Assembly: GCF_027744825.2 (NCBI RefSeq)
Contig: NC_071334.1
Location: forward strand, 65,384,937-65,448,936
Direction: 5' to 3'
Source of the DNA: Synchiropus splendidus
Lineage: Eukaryota > Chordata > Actinopteri > Syngnathiformes > Callionymidae
Length of the DNA stretch: 64,000 nt
The notes under the pieces were generated by a model that saw only the letters and a program-made list of their open reading frames with translations, ran no database searches and was not told where the DNA came from. Shown one piece after another: positions 36,909 through 48,203 of the stretch. How positions within the stretch are numbered: the first letter of the stretch is position 1; each line of letters opens with the position of its first letter. Position numbers and translations under genes: made by a program.

Positions 36909-37624
36909 TAAGTGGTCACATATTGCTTTCTTACTTCGCCAGAAATTATGTACTGAACAAAACAATATTTACTTTTGATGTCCATGAGACTAGGTCTTTG
37001 TTTTATTGTACTGATCCATGCATATGACAGTCCTTGTTTTCAGAAGAAAAAAAGGGACCTTGAGTGTGAAATCAGCGATACACAATGTCTGTTTTTGATT
37101 GACATATTGATAGAAAACTTTCATTCTTCACACAATTTTCCCCATTTTTTTTTTCCTTCCAAACCTGCATCACTGGGCCTGCTTTCTTTCGCCATCATAT
37201 CAATAGCAGTTTCAATTATTGATCATTCTGTCACATTGGTCCACAGTCTCAACACATCCCAACTTAAGATGGAAAGAAACGAGATCATTTCTATCCAATG
37301 TTGAAGCAGAAGTAAGCATTTCACATCACAGATGTTTTGTTGGACTTAGATGTTTCCCACCCCTGTGATGTTCAATGGGTCGGCGTCGGACGATAATGTG
37401 CTCAACGCCGAAAGCTGCCTCTGGTGTCAGTACCAGACTCAAAAGTCCTCTTTACCAACATCCATACAAGTACGTAAGGAGGGGAGAAACCTGTACGTCA
37501 GATTGTCAAATCCATCAACATGCAACACAGACAGCTGACTGAAGTCCACTTGAGAATAGACTTTTTTTAGGAACGAGAATGTATTTTGGCAGACAGCTGC
37601 TGCCAAAGTAGTCCCTCCATTAAA
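36909..37624. other. Unique stretch, nothing recognised
   Basis: AT-rich to 37330, then GC-richer. Short frames only. Confidence 0.4.
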
Positions 37625-37920
37625 CACAGTTCGTCCAGGATTCAGCTGCCAGGATAGTCACCTGAACCTCACCCACCCATTTGGCTCCCCATCACATAGA
37701 GTAGAAGAATGTGCTCCTCTCACTCAAAGCTATCCACAGACCTGCTCCCCTGTACCTATCAGACCTCATCACGGCTGCCACCCACAGCTGCACCTCCAGA
37801 TTGTCCTCCCCCATCCATCCATCCCCCCTTGTCACCATGAAACTCACTCTCGCTCTGGAGCTCCCTGCCACCTTACCTCAATGACCTGGACTCCGTCACA
37901 CATTTCAAAAACAAAAATGG
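37625..37920 (+). mobile_element. Decayed LINE C-terminal tail
   Basis: Frame-broken remains of the conserved tail of a non-LTR element: an AARIVT-like start, an IEYK-like stretch then a LLLTLKAIHRPAPLYLSDLI-like stretch in another frame, then LALELPATLPQ-like sequence in place of the usual LWNSLP. The order fits LINE tails common in fish, but the clade cannot be set from this piece. Confidence 0.55.
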
Positions 37921-38566
37921 CAACACGTAATTACAGAGAAATAATAAAAAGAAAGAAAAAAAGGCAGTATCTTATGGTTTGAGACTGACTTTCAAATAAC
38001 CAATACAATAAATCTCTATAGAAACTCAACTGTATTTTTTCTCTTTGTTATTTTCTCATGCGTTACTCAGCTGTGACACTACCTGCAGACTGATTCCACC
38101 CAGTCCATATTACCAGTAAGAACAACAGTGTATAAGTGGGAGGTGGGCTTGGTGATGAGTTCTGGATCACTGGTCACAAGAGCAATACCCTTAACAGATG
38201 GGTACCAACAAGTACCAGCTGCGAAAGCTATGGAGCGAGGAGAATGCTTGTCATTCGGGAGAACTAAATACACCAAATTCAGAGCAGTTTATTGTCATCT
38301 GCAACAGTAAGAAGCAGTGACATTACCCACAGACAAGCGGGTCTGTGTCGCTTGGCTGAGGGCAGCAGGTGGAAAAAGCATGCTGGCGCACTTTATTTAT
38401 TTATATTTATTTTTTTAATCCCTCACAAGCTATCAGTTCCTCTTTAATCCAATGCATGATTCAAGTTTTACCAAGGACAGTCAAAACTCTTCCACTTCTA
38501 ACTTTTTATGTTTACTCTGATTATTTTTGAGGTGTACCCCAAAGTGATCATATCATATACCGGTGC
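37921..38566. other. Unique stretch, nothing recognised
   Basis: AT-rich sequence with A-runs (37950-37970) and TTTATTTA patches near 38390-38420. Confidence 0.4.
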
Positions 38567-38569
38567 ATA

Positions 38570-38570
38570 C

Positions 38571-38608
<38 letters not shown>
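38570..38608. repeat. (AT)n microsatellite, interrupted
   Basis: ATAC-interrupted AT tract that abuts the duplicated unit starting near 38612. Confidence 0.9.
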
Positions 38609-38611
38609 CCA

Positions 38612-38983
38612 TGACGCACTTTGTTATTGTGTATAACGCAGCCTCTGTATGCAGACGTGTCCCGTTAGCTACATTTACTGACTGTTTTTTCTTCATATAG
38701 AGGTGTAAAACCTTTCCTGTCTCCACACTGGACCGTGGTAGAGTGTCACAGGGGAGGTGCTGGAGCGCTCACTCCAGGGTTTGATGTCCTGTTGTGGGCT
38801 GGAGCTGGGACAGGGATGAGGCGAGTCTGGGACAGAGCGTGACTTGGTTTATGACTTTGTCACAGCCAAACTGCACAGAAGCGCACATTCAGAGCTGGAC
38901 ACGCACCGGGCACCTCTTCACTTCTGGAGAGACGTCACTCACTCGACAACCCCTCCCACATGCAGCGGCCACACACATAGACG
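38612..38983 (+). repeat. Near-identical dispersed unit, copy 1
   Basis: About 370 bases that match 46857-47222 with only about five differences by eye (for example CATATAG against CATACTG, and CTCGACAACC against CTCGGCAACC). Each copy carries the same 60-codon frame (starting MGWSWDRDEASLGQ at 38794). The frame has no recognised domain and is probably incidental to the repeat. The matching region ends at CACACACATAGA. Confidence 0.85.
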
Positions 38984-39109
38984 AGCTTAGCCACATATGG
39001 TATTATTTCGAGTAGTAGGCACTTGATCAGAGTGTTAAAAGTAGTGGTTACAGATGGATGTATACATCATGCTTTGCCACAGAGGCAGTTACGCATGTGC
39101 TGACATTTA
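38984..39109. other. Unique flank, nothing recognised
   Basis: Short flank between two repeats. Confidence 0.3.
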
Positions 39110-39285
39110 CGATGGTATCTTGAGATATTATCTCGAGATAACTGTGATCTTGTAATACGAATTATCATGAAATAAATATTATGTCGAAATAATTGTTATC
39201 TTGGGATAAAAAAAAATGAATGTTACATCTAAAAAAAAAAAAAAAAAAACATGGATGGCACTTCCAGGGCTCCGTAGTAGTCATT
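39110..39285. repeat. Dispersed repeat rich in TCTCGAGATA palindromes
   Basis: Carries ATTATCTCGAGATAACTG, a nearby TATCTTGAGATAT variant and TTGTTATCTTGGGATA, followed by an A-run (39231-39249) and CATGGATGGCACTTCCAGGG. I recognise the combination as a common fish dispersed repeat; the name is not known to me. Confidence 0.55.
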
Positions 39286-39829
39286 TCAAAAACAATGTAT
39301 TTATCTCATGTATCAGTGACACCTCAACTTCTGCACTAGGTAAGACGAATAAAGAAGAATTGTGTCACTCTTTTTTGATCCACGATGACAGTTTCCTCCA
39401 CAATTTGCCAAGACAATGTAGTTTTCAAAAACACTCCATGACAATTAAAAAGGACAATTTTACATTCTTTTTTTTCCAAGATGAGGGCCAAGAACAAGCA
39501 CATCACAAATGTTCTGAAATATAATTATACACTTTGTGTGCTTTCACAAATTGGCTATTAACCAGAGGGCTTTTTTTATTGAGCTATTGACCAAGACTTC
39601 CAACATATTTTTTATGGAACTCTGCCAACATTTAAAGAAGCCAGACTTTCCCATGCAGAAACATTGTGTGCATTTCAAGTAAAGCTAATGATAATTAAGT
39701 TCAGTGCAAAGAGCAAACTAGCTTCCAATCATCATTCCTATCATTCAGTGAATCAAAGATGCCTTTTTTTTGACCGAGGTTGTTCAAAATATATTTTAAT
39801 TGTATATATGTGCGCATGTAGGCTTCTAG
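39286..39829. other. Unique AT-rich stretch, nothing recognised
   Basis: No element recognised. Short frames only. Confidence 0.4.
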
Positions 39830-40020
39830 TGGTGAAGACAACCTTCAGACCACAGCATCAGAATGTGGTGAAGAAAGTTTTGAGTGATTCTGAACATGGC
39901 GTTGTGATTGGTGCCAGACAGTCTGAGTATTTCAAAAACTGCCCATCAGCCCTTTTGTGTGTCAGACATTATCTCGTGAGCAGCAGTTGTGTGGAAAAAA
40001 TGCCTCATTGATGTCTGAGA
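39830..40020 (+). pseudogene. Tc1/mariner-type transposase scrap
   Basis: The frame around 39880-40011 reads SEHGVVIGARQ, then SEYFKNC, and after a gap SSSCVEKMPH. This resembles the N-terminal helix-turn-helix part of fish Tc1-like transposases (an EHG-VIGARQ helix, then SISETA). The middle of the DNA-binding domain is deleted and no DDE catalytic residues remain. Confidence 0.55.
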
Positions 40021-40247
40021 ATGATCCGACTGGCTGATGAGATGTTTCCTTTTGACCCTTTTCTTCACTTTTCCAACATGTCGCCGGCCTTCCCTGTTCA
40101 CGTGCGACTGACCTGCAAGTGTCACCGCCTCATCCCTCACCCTTCTGCTTAGTTACCAAATATTCTGACCAATCATTTGCAGTCGTAACAGAAAAAATAT
40201 AAGTAAAATAAAATTTAAAAAAATAACTTGTCTGGTCTTGTGGTTAG

Positions 40248-40610
40248 GCCTGGGCAATAAACCGAAAATTGACTCTTTCCGAAAGCTACTGCAATGGCTT
40301 TAGTATTTCCTGTTAGTTCTGATCGTGGGTTCTGGTGATGTGCGTTCCCCTTTGAGATGGGGTGAAGCCAGTGTGGTCACGTGACTCCTCCCATCCTTTC
40401 AGAGTAAGAGGGGAGCATTCATGATCAACGTCACTTTTGCACTTTCCCTTCACAGCGGAGCTAGAACACCGGCCGACGGCAAACCTTGTTTGATGCTTGC
40501 AGCTGATCGACAGCTGCTGCCAACCTGACCAACTGCTCTTTGTTTTCGTCATTTGAAAGCACCATAAATGCAGCAACCAATCGAAAACACGTTCAATATA
40601 TAACTGCAAA
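40248..40610. mobile_element. Non-autonomous DNA element, GGCCTGGGCAATAAACCG type
   Basis: Starts TAGGCCTGGGCAATAAACCG, a start typical of fish hAT-like non-autonomous elements. The interior (GTGATGTGCGTTCCCCTTTG, CACGTGACTCCTCCCATCC, CGGAGCTAGAACACCGG) is a pattern I associate with repeated DNA. The right end is unclear and there is no transposase frame. Confidence 0.45.
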
Positions 40611-40659
40611 CGTTTATTTTCAGACCCAATTCAAATGATAACTTTAGGAAATGGACACC

Positions 40660-40870
40660 ACTAACACCATCAATATACAATTAACATCCGATTTACGACC
40701 GGGATCGGTTCTGACCAACCGGTGGACGTAAGTCGAATGCCATTTCAAATGGCCGACGCGAGGGTTATAGGTACTACTGTAGTGGTAGGTTGCTGTGTGA
40801 GATGCCGGCTGGCTGCCATAGTTGTCGTACACGTTCTGGTACGTGGGTTCTGGTTTCCAAAGTGACATTC
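40660..40870. repeat. Dispersed repeat, TTACGACCGGGATCGGTTCT type
   Basis: CCGATTTACGACCGGGATCG and ACCGGTGGACGTAAGTCGAA stretches form the familiar core of a fish dispersed element. The remaining part is CG-richer than its flanks. The boundaries are approximate. Confidence 0.45.
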
Positions 40871-42255
40871 AGATGATAAACAACACTTCTAGCAGGGTCA
40901 TGTCATGTCAAGTCACGCCAAAGATTTGCTTTGGAATTATTGCTTGTGATATGTCTTTAAGTAAGTAAAAGTCTTTTCATATTTTTAAAGGTGCTTTGTC
41001 AATGACACAGCTTATCATCCGACTCTACAGCCCTGTGTAGGAGCCTTATCTTATATGAGGAGATTTGAAAATGTGTCTTTCCTTTGTCAGTGACAGACAT
41101 GCAGACATGCACTCACCCCCGGGTGTGGACAACAGGTCACCGGCAAAACCGCGTGTCAGTTTTTATTTTTAGGACATTGCTGCTGTGAAGAACTCTCTGG
41201 ACATGAGAGGCATGGAACCTATGACCTTCTGGATACCCTTGCTAATTGCTAGAGCACAGTGCACGACTGAAACAACGCCCTGACCAACAGTATCACTGTC
41301 CATCATCGGCTGTCACAAGAGCACCAAGGTCAGACTCCTCACGGTTTTACAGGAAGGACGTAAGTACATGTTTGGAATGTTCAATTGTTTTTCTTTCCAG
41401 TGGTGCCAAGCCCCCAAACACGGATTTTTGCTCATACTCTCTGCTTTAAACCTCAACAACAAACTCAATTTGAATTCTGCCAGACTCACGTCTGTTCAAT
41501 TTCACCTATCTTCACTCTTTAATGAAGAATATTATATTTATTTCAAAATAAAATCAGCTTTCGGTGGACATAATTACCATAAGGACACACACAAGAAGAA
41601 ACATTGGGGCGATGAAATTCCACGTCTGAGGTAACTGGAACTGAGGTTCAAATATCCTGTGGTATTGTTCAATAGCCCAGACACAAATCCATACGAGAGC
41701 AGCGTCTGCAGTCACAATGATGCTGTGTGAGGCTCGGCTATCTGCCTGATCTGAAGGCCACCCTCCAGTTATGGTCATATGTTATGGGTTGTGAATGAAA
41801 ACATTAGATTGGATTGGCCAATGGGAGCTATCTTTACAGTCTGGGGTCTCTGCAGCTTCTGAGCAGACCAAGGTCACCCAGTCCTACAGCCACTTATGCA
41901 TTCCCTGACTGTACGTTGAGCTCATATCTCAAAGCCTGGTCTTAATGCGCAAGTATTAGTCAGAGTGAACTCACACCACGGTAAACAGATCAGACGGTTC
42001 AGTCTGACTGACGGTGAGATCAGTGCTTCTGATAAAATTCTGAAATATTTGTATTGAGTGTTCGTTCATATCATGCGACAATAAATAGAAACTATTATCA
42101 AGAGTGAGTGCAGTGAGAGGTCTGTACTTCTTATGTTATACTGGGCAGCAAATAATTGGAATCTGGTGGAGGAAGGTTAACACAATTGCATCCCAGCCTT
42201 CATCTTCTTTTGTTTTGTTTTCCTTTTTTTCCATCCAACTTAAGAATTGATGCAG
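40871..42255. other. Unique stretch, nothing recognised
   Basis: Mixed sequence with no identified repeat or gene. Confidence 0.4.
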
Positions 42256-42843
42256 TCACTGCAGCCCCTGACAAAAGCATTGTTTCTTCTCCGTCTTGCA
42301 GAAACAACTGCTCATAACTTGACTCTCAATGATTCTACTGATTTTAGAAATAGTTCATATGAAAGCTAGAACCCTCCCAATTTAGGTTAAATTCACGGTA
42401 GAAAAAATGTTTTGGTAAGACAAAGGTTTTGTCGCCTACAGCAAGTAAGGTGAAAATTGAAAAATAATTGACTTCAAATACACAAAGATGTTGCTTAACA
42501 TGAGTGAGATCCCTTTCACATCTTGCAGCATGCATGCGGTTCGGAAATGACTCATATTTATTGAAGTCATCAGGAGTGGCAAAGAAAGCAGTCTCACATG
42601 CCTTGATCTTCAGAGTGAATCTTTGGCATGTTGTCAGTGGTAGAGTTGCTGTGAAGGTCTGGTGTGCTGGGGTTCTTTTATTCTGTCATAAGGAACTGGG
42701 TGCATTTTGGCACCAAAACATTCTTTTAAAAACTGTTGGAATGGAATTTAGCCATTTTTTATGAAAAAAAAGACATTTCTTTGAAGGACACTTAAAGGCA
42801 ACTCACACCCAAGTGACAAGACTTTTGTCAGGGACTGTATATA
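42256..42843. mobile_element. Non-autonomous TIR element, about 590 bp
   Basis: Left end CAGCCCCTGACAAAAGCATT and right end AGACTTTTGTCAGGGACTGT are inverted repeats matching at about 19 of 22 positions. An internal TAAGACAAAGGTTTTGTCG (about 42416) resembles the terminus again. The interior stretches (GAGTGAATCTTTGGCATG, GCATTTTGGCACCAAAACATT) are ones I know from a common fish repeat. No transposase. Confidence 0.65.
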
Positions 42844-44829
42844 CATAATAGAATTTGGGTCAGAATAGATTGAAGTTAAACATCTTCTTAACACAGAGAC
42901 TTTTCATGAAAACATCACAAAGGTGTTTCTGTGTCACGACGACACCATATTGTGACAAGCCTAGGGTCGCATTGCTCATGAACGAGGACATGTCATCTGT
43001 CTTTTTTTTTTTCTTTTTTCGTCTCTTTTTGGTCCTCCTCGCTGATACAGTTGCAAAAGTGCCTCCAGTCCAGCCTGTCACAGCGTTCTCTTTCTACTTC
43101 ATCTCCACTCGCTGATACAGCTGCAGGAACGTCTCCACAGTTCTCTGTGCACATAGCTGTCTACATGTGAACAGGAAGCTCAAACTCTGTGATATTAATG
43201 GGTTGATTCACTTGTGTGAAAGAGGCACAGAAAACTCAATGTCACAGAGGTGGCATCTTGCAAAGGCAGCATAGGCATTTAGCAAACAAGAGTCACTCCC
43301 AAGTAAGCGGCTCAAACCTATGAATCAGTGTTTATCGCTCACTTGAAACATCTGTTAAGACGAGTTAGTTTGCAGATATTCAACCCATTCTCACTCCCAA
43401 GGCATCGGATTTCAATTATTTTCAAGGGCACTATTGCATCCAAGAGTAGCACCGAAGTCAGCCATCCATGTTGCATGTTTGCACGTTAGATGCTCAGTGG
43501 AAGCACATGGTTCCACATTCCATAGCATATCCAGATCTGGTGGACATGCCAAAGACGGAGGCCAAGGGTGCCACATATGGTTGATGTCATTTGAAAAAAA
43601 TGAAGCACTGCTTTGAAAAACAAACAAAAAAAAAAGATTTTGCTCTCTTTCATTTTTGCGATCTTCCTCTCAGAATAAAAACTACAGTACATGCGCAATA
43701 TGTGTGCCTACATTTTCTCAAAAACATTGCTGCTTCACTGTAAGTAAATATCTATAAAACCCAAATTTCAACTGAAACCCACTGGACCTACAAACTGGGA
43801 CACACATACATATATTTGTTTATTTATGTTTTGTTTATCTGCTTGTTTATCCTGACTGTCTCCGACGAACACTCTTATTCCCATAACAGAAGTGTTTTAT
43901 GGTACCCAACAAAGTTACCCAATATTTCCTGCAGCTGATGTTTCACACATTTTGGCTCAGCTTGAATGCCAACGTTCATGGTCAGCTTCACAGCAAAAAG
44001 CAGCGAAAGGTCACTTTTAAAATGAGGTTGAAATTGCCTGAATCGTTTGGATCTTGAGTTATTTATAGAGCATAATTTGTGTTTTGTTCAGGGATAATAG
44101 CTGTGTTCTGTTTTCGTCATGGGAAATAAAATATTCACCATCTTTTAAAATGTACTTTATTCTTCCATTGAGGCTAAACAACAACAATCTTTCATGCCCT
44201 GATTTCTGCTGGTTTTCTTTACTTGTACACATTAGATGAACACACTTTTTTTTCATCACTGTAGAGGAAGATTTGTGCAAATAGGCAAACGTATTTGCGG
44301 ACCGTTTCAAATGACTGAACTGACACAGGAAACACAAGCAAATGCCGCATGAAAATAACCTACATACCTACAGTTACTGTTCACTCCAAAACCGATTCAC
44401 AAACACTGGACCAATGAATTTACTGGATGGGTTTCGGTCGTCTAGACTGATGGATTCGAACTGCATCTGCGTAACAGAATCTAAATCACGTGTCTCGACC
44501 ATTACTGTAGAAATTTAAACCAAAATCAAATGAATTCAGGTAAACAATATTTTGATGTAAATTTGGTTAATTAACAGTAAAAGTCAAACATGGAGTTAAA
44601 TTATTTAAAATATTCTTATACAATTGTATCATGTATAGCATATTTTCTACTTTTTATTTTATTATCACAAATCTATTATTTTTCCTTTATTCATTTTGGG
44701 AAAAAAAATATTGATGGTTTTGTTGTTTGAAGCGAAGTAAGAAAAAAAAAAGCATCAAACTTCTTTCTCTTACAAGGTTTCGCCTAAATATGACGATAAA
44801 TTTGACAATAAAACAGAATAAATATTTTA
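42844..44829. other. Unique stretch, small internal duplication
   Basis: Mostly unique AT-rich DNA. Within 43040-43140 the phrase CGCTGATACAGTTGCAAAAG recurs as CGCTGATACAGCTGCAGGAA about 70 bases on. Poly-T at 43001-43018. No gene recognised. Confidence 0.4.
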
Positions 44830-45690
44830 TCATTATTATTGGGTTTAAGTTTGGATGGTTAGATTTTGGGTAGCGAAAGCATAAAAGTCCATGAAATGTC
44901 CTCACAAAGATAGCTGTGTAAGTGGGCAGGTGTTGACATACTTGTGAGTACCAAGTCTAGGCAACCCACCTTCTTGTGAGGACATTTTGCTTTGTGAGTC
45001 CTTTCCTCAAGAAGTTTAGAGGGTTAAAAGGTGAGTAAAAGTGCTTTATTATAATTCCAAGTAGGTTTGGTGCAGAGTCCTGGTGAAGGTTAGCCTTTTG
45101 TTTTGGATGGTTAAGCTAGGCCGGGGAAAGCTAAATTTCAATGAGAGGTCCTCACAAAAATCGCGTGTGTGCATGTTTATACTGCCTCATGAGGACCAAT
45201 ACTTGACAAAACACTTTCCTCGTGGGTACCTTATGTCTTCGAGGGGACCTTTTGAAGGTCCACACAGGTCCAAACCTCAATTTGAGGAAGGAGACTACAA
45301 AATAAGACAGGGATTATAATTGGGTTTCAGTTTGCTTCAGAGTCCTGGTTAAAATGAGCCCTGTGATTGAGGGTTAAGTGAAGGGTGAGAGGCTGGGTAA
45401 AGCATCATGGCAATGAGAAACCTCACAATGTCCCCACAGGGATAGCAATGCAAATGTGTTCCTTGTTTACGTTGGTTCCGACAACTTTAAGCCTCAATTT
45501 GAGGGTAAAAATTTTAAAATAAGTGGGCTAGTATAATGGTATTAAATTTGGTTAAGAGTCTCAGTTAAGGTTGTTTTACATGGTTAGATTGAGGGTAAGA
45601 GACAGAGGAACACATTATGTCAATGAGCGGACGCCACAAGGATGGTGCAACCAGCTTGTGTGTGTGTGCGTGTGTGTCAAATTTCATCCC
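44830..45690 (+). repeat. Diverged minisatellite-like array, TCCTCACAAAGATAG type
   Basis: At least three to four decayed units. The anchors GTCCTCACAAAGATAG (44899), GTCCTCACAAAAATCG (45149), GTCCCCACAGGGATAG (45430) and GACGCCACAAGGATGG (45630) are each followed by a CAAATGTG/GTGTGTG-like tail. CCTCAATTTGAGG occurs at 45275 and 45492, and GGGTTAAG/GGTTTAG-type stretches are scattered between. It ends in a short (GT)n at 45655-45678. This is a widespread fish repeat, and a single unit is present at 3345. Confidence 0.75.
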
Positions 45691-46856
45691 GTGTACAGTT
45701 GTCCATGGTAATAGAGGTATTTTGCAAGTACAAAAGTGCAGGACTGGTAAAGATGTCACAAGCAACTAAAACTCAAACTGAAAACAAAGGTAGAAGATAA
45801 GGGTATTGGGATTGAGTTCATCCTTTAAAAAAAAAAAAATTGTCAAGAGGAAGCAAGTCGACACACCGAGTCGCTGCATATTTCTTGCTCCCGGCTACAA
45901 ATTATCAAGTTTCCTCTCTTGCAATTTTGGTCAAACAAGAGAAAGCCCATTACAAACACATGACAGTGCGAATGACTGGAATTAATGCCAGAGTGAAACC
46001 CAAAACAAAAGAACCGTAAAAAGGACAATAGTCTTGTGTAATTACTATGGTCTCTTGCACAACCACAACAGTAATTACATGTCATAAACATCAATGCTAG
46101 AAGAGAGAGGAACAAATAAATATCACCTGAAAGTGCCAGCAATTCAAAGCCAGGCACAGATCAGTTGCTAGATCTTAATCAGACACAACACGTTGCGTCT
46201 CCGCTGTCTGCTTCATTTTGTACGTTCTGCTTGTAAATAACGTGAATGACACACACAGGCATTTGAAGTCTTTGATGACAGTTGCAGCTATATATCCAAA
46301 AAAAAAAGAAAAAAGTAAGGGAAAAATAAATATTAAGTGCGGTTCTCTGTGTTTAAGAAGTGCCATCTCAGAGGTCCCCGAGCAGAAGTGTGCAGAGCAC
46401 AGAATAAGCCACACACAACTATTAACAATGAGGTTAAGTACTGCGGGAAAAGTAAGGCTTGGGAGTGTTTGGTACACTTAGAAGGCTCTCTCTCCATGGC
46501 CTGCTGCTCTTTGAAGGCTTATAGGATGAAGTGGCAGTGAAGAGCAGGTTATGACGAGGCAATCATCTCCCCCAGAATGTACTCCTGCAGGGAGCAGGGC
46601 CACAATCCAGGCGGAGAGGAGGAATAGGAATGACAGGAGGTGACTGATAATCACTCCGTGTCCTGACACACTCACGATGACACCAGGAATTCAATATATA
46701 TTATATTTCAAAAATTAATTACACTCAAAAATGATGAATTGACACAAATATAATACTCAAACAAAAAATTTTTTTGCTTCAGATTTCAACGAAAATCCAG
46801 AACTCGAACGCCCCTGAAAAAAGCGGGAAAAAAACATAATGTGCGATCAGCTGAGC
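45691..46856. other. Unique stretch, possibly conserved noncoding near 46020-46110
   Basis: The 46020-46110 part has GTGTAATTACTATGG and ACAGTAATTACATGTC, homeodomain-type cores in repeat-free sequence. No gene recognised. Confidence 0.25.
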
Positions 46857-47222
46857 GCTTTGTTATTGTGTATAACGCAGCCTCTGTATGCAGACGTGTC
46901 CCGTTAGCTACATTTACTGACTGTTTTTTCTTCATACTGAGGTGTAAAACCTTTCCTGTCTCCTCACTGGACCGTGGTAGAGTGTCACAGGGGAGGTGCT
47001 GGAGCGCTCACTCCAGGGTTTGATGTCCTGTTGTGGGCTGGAGCTGGGACAGGGATGAGGCGAGTCTGGGACAGAGCGTGACTTGGTTTATGACTTTGTC
47101 ACAGCCAAACTGCACAGAAGCGCACATTCAGAGCTGGACACGCACCGGGCACCTCTTCACTTCTGGAGAGACGTCACTCACTCGGCAACCCCTCCCACAT
47201 GCAGCGGCCACACACATAGAGG
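46857..47222 (+). repeat. Near-identical dispersed unit, copy 2
   Basis: Partner of 38612-38983, with the same orientation and the same 60-codon frame (start 47033). Here the matching unit continues into a longer element, whereas copy 1 switches to unrelated flank at the CACACACATAGA junction. Confidence 0.85.
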
Positions 47223-47400
47223 AACAGCCACCTGCAGCAGACACTCTACATTCACTCCTACAAAAGACTATTTTAAGGCTTGGAACGCGTTATTTCTTTT
47301 TTCATTCACTGTAATGGGAAAAATCGGATTTCGAACAAGTCAGTTCGCGAACGGCCGTCTGGAACGGATTGTGGTCGAGAACCGAGGTACCACTGTACAA
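47223..47400 (+). mobile_element. End of a fish DNA element, GAACCGAGGTACCACTGTA terminus
   Basis: The stretch GGATTTCGAACAAGTCAGTT through CTGGAACGGATTGTGGTCGA to GAACCGAGGTACCACTGTAC is the terminus of a dispersed element that I recognise from many fish. It follows the duplicated unit without a gap, so the unit 46857-47222 is probably the body of this element. Confidence 0.6.
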
Positions 47401-47640
47401 TGTGTTGTCATAACCAAAACATCCATGATGAAGGCGACTGAATGAGATTTTCTCTAGAAATGTTCGGAGTACTTCATGCTGCAAATAGTTCACTCATGAC
47501 ATAGGTTTTTTTCTCTCTTTTTTATGAACTTTACATGACATTAAACATTAGACATCATTTGGAATACTCATCTGATGGGACTGGATATCAAGGAATCTGA
47601 AGCAACTGCTATAAATCACTGTAGTAGAAAGTAGTAATAG
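47401..47640. other. Unique flank, nothing recognised
   Basis: Short unique stretch. Confidence 0.35.
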
Positions 47641-47807
47641 GCTGATGAGGCTTCATGAAACAGTATCGTCATTTTCAGTTCTCAGTAGATGGCGCTGCTT
47701 ATATAAAAATGATGTGAGGTTTCATTGAAGCGGTTGTTGAAATCCAAAGATATTTGAGCAGATAGTGCCAGATAAATGAGGACACTGTTTCGTGAAGCCA
47801 CATCAGC
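47641..47807 (+). mobile_element. Foldback/MITE family, best full-length copy
   Basis: The left arm 47641-47674 starts GCTGATGAGGCTTCATGAAA and the right arm 47774-47807 ends TTTCGTGAAGCCACATCAGC. The arms are inverted repeats identical at 30 of 34 positions. Between them lie TCAGTAGATGGCGCTGC, then GTGAGGTTTCATTGAAGC and AAATCCAAAGATATTTG. The interior itself contains sequence related to the arms, so the element looks like two nested palindromic halves. There is no coding frame. The termini probably extend 10-20 bases outward on each side. Confidence 0.8.
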
Positions 47808-47944
47808 CCATCACTAGTAGAGACCACCGATGCTTCAGACTCGTGCTTGAGTTGGTCCAGCTAAAATAAATGAGGAATATGTTTCTGTGACTCGCAACAC
47901 TGTGATCGTTCAGTGACTTTTATAGGAAAAAGAATCAAAGCTGC

Positions 47945-48203
47945 ACTTTAACTTAGTCTCTATTTGCTGTATGTTCTGCCATGTTAAAAAATTTTGTGAC
48001 ACATGATTGAATGTGTGAAACATCAGAGCCTCATATGTAGTAACAAGACATCACTCCAGTGTTATTGTGGGCTGCTTTAACTTAGTCTCTACTTGCTGTA
48101 TGTTCTACCATGTTAAAAATTGTGTGACACATGATTGAATGTGTGAAACATCAGAGCCTTGTACTTAGTAACAAGACATCACTCCAGTGTTATTGTGGGC
48201 TGC
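47945..48203 (+). repeat. 129-bp tandem duplication
   Basis: TTTAACTTAGTCTCTATTTG (47947) recurs at 48076. The two 129-bp units end with the same TTATTGTGGGCTGC. Differences are few, for example CTCATATGTAG against CTTGTACTTAG. Confidence 0.95.

Noticed and set aside
38794..39015. Repeated MGWSWDRDEASLGQ frame as a duplicated gene
   Set aside because: It lies within a near-identical dispersed repeat, has no recognised domain, and the second copy runs into a transposon-like terminus.
40644..40868. Minus frame rich in Tyr and His
   Set aside because: It falls inside a dispersed repeat (TTACGACCGGGATCGG type).
44830..45690. Interstitial telomere-like sequence, because of GGGTTAAG/GGTTAG stretches
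   Set aside because: The stretches are irregular and belong to a fish minisatellite family; there is no TTAGGG tandem array.
46478..46675. Minus frame with a hydrophobic start, like a secreted peptide
   Set aside because: No start context, no splice sites, no homologue recognised. Hydrophobic frames arise easily in T-rich DNA.
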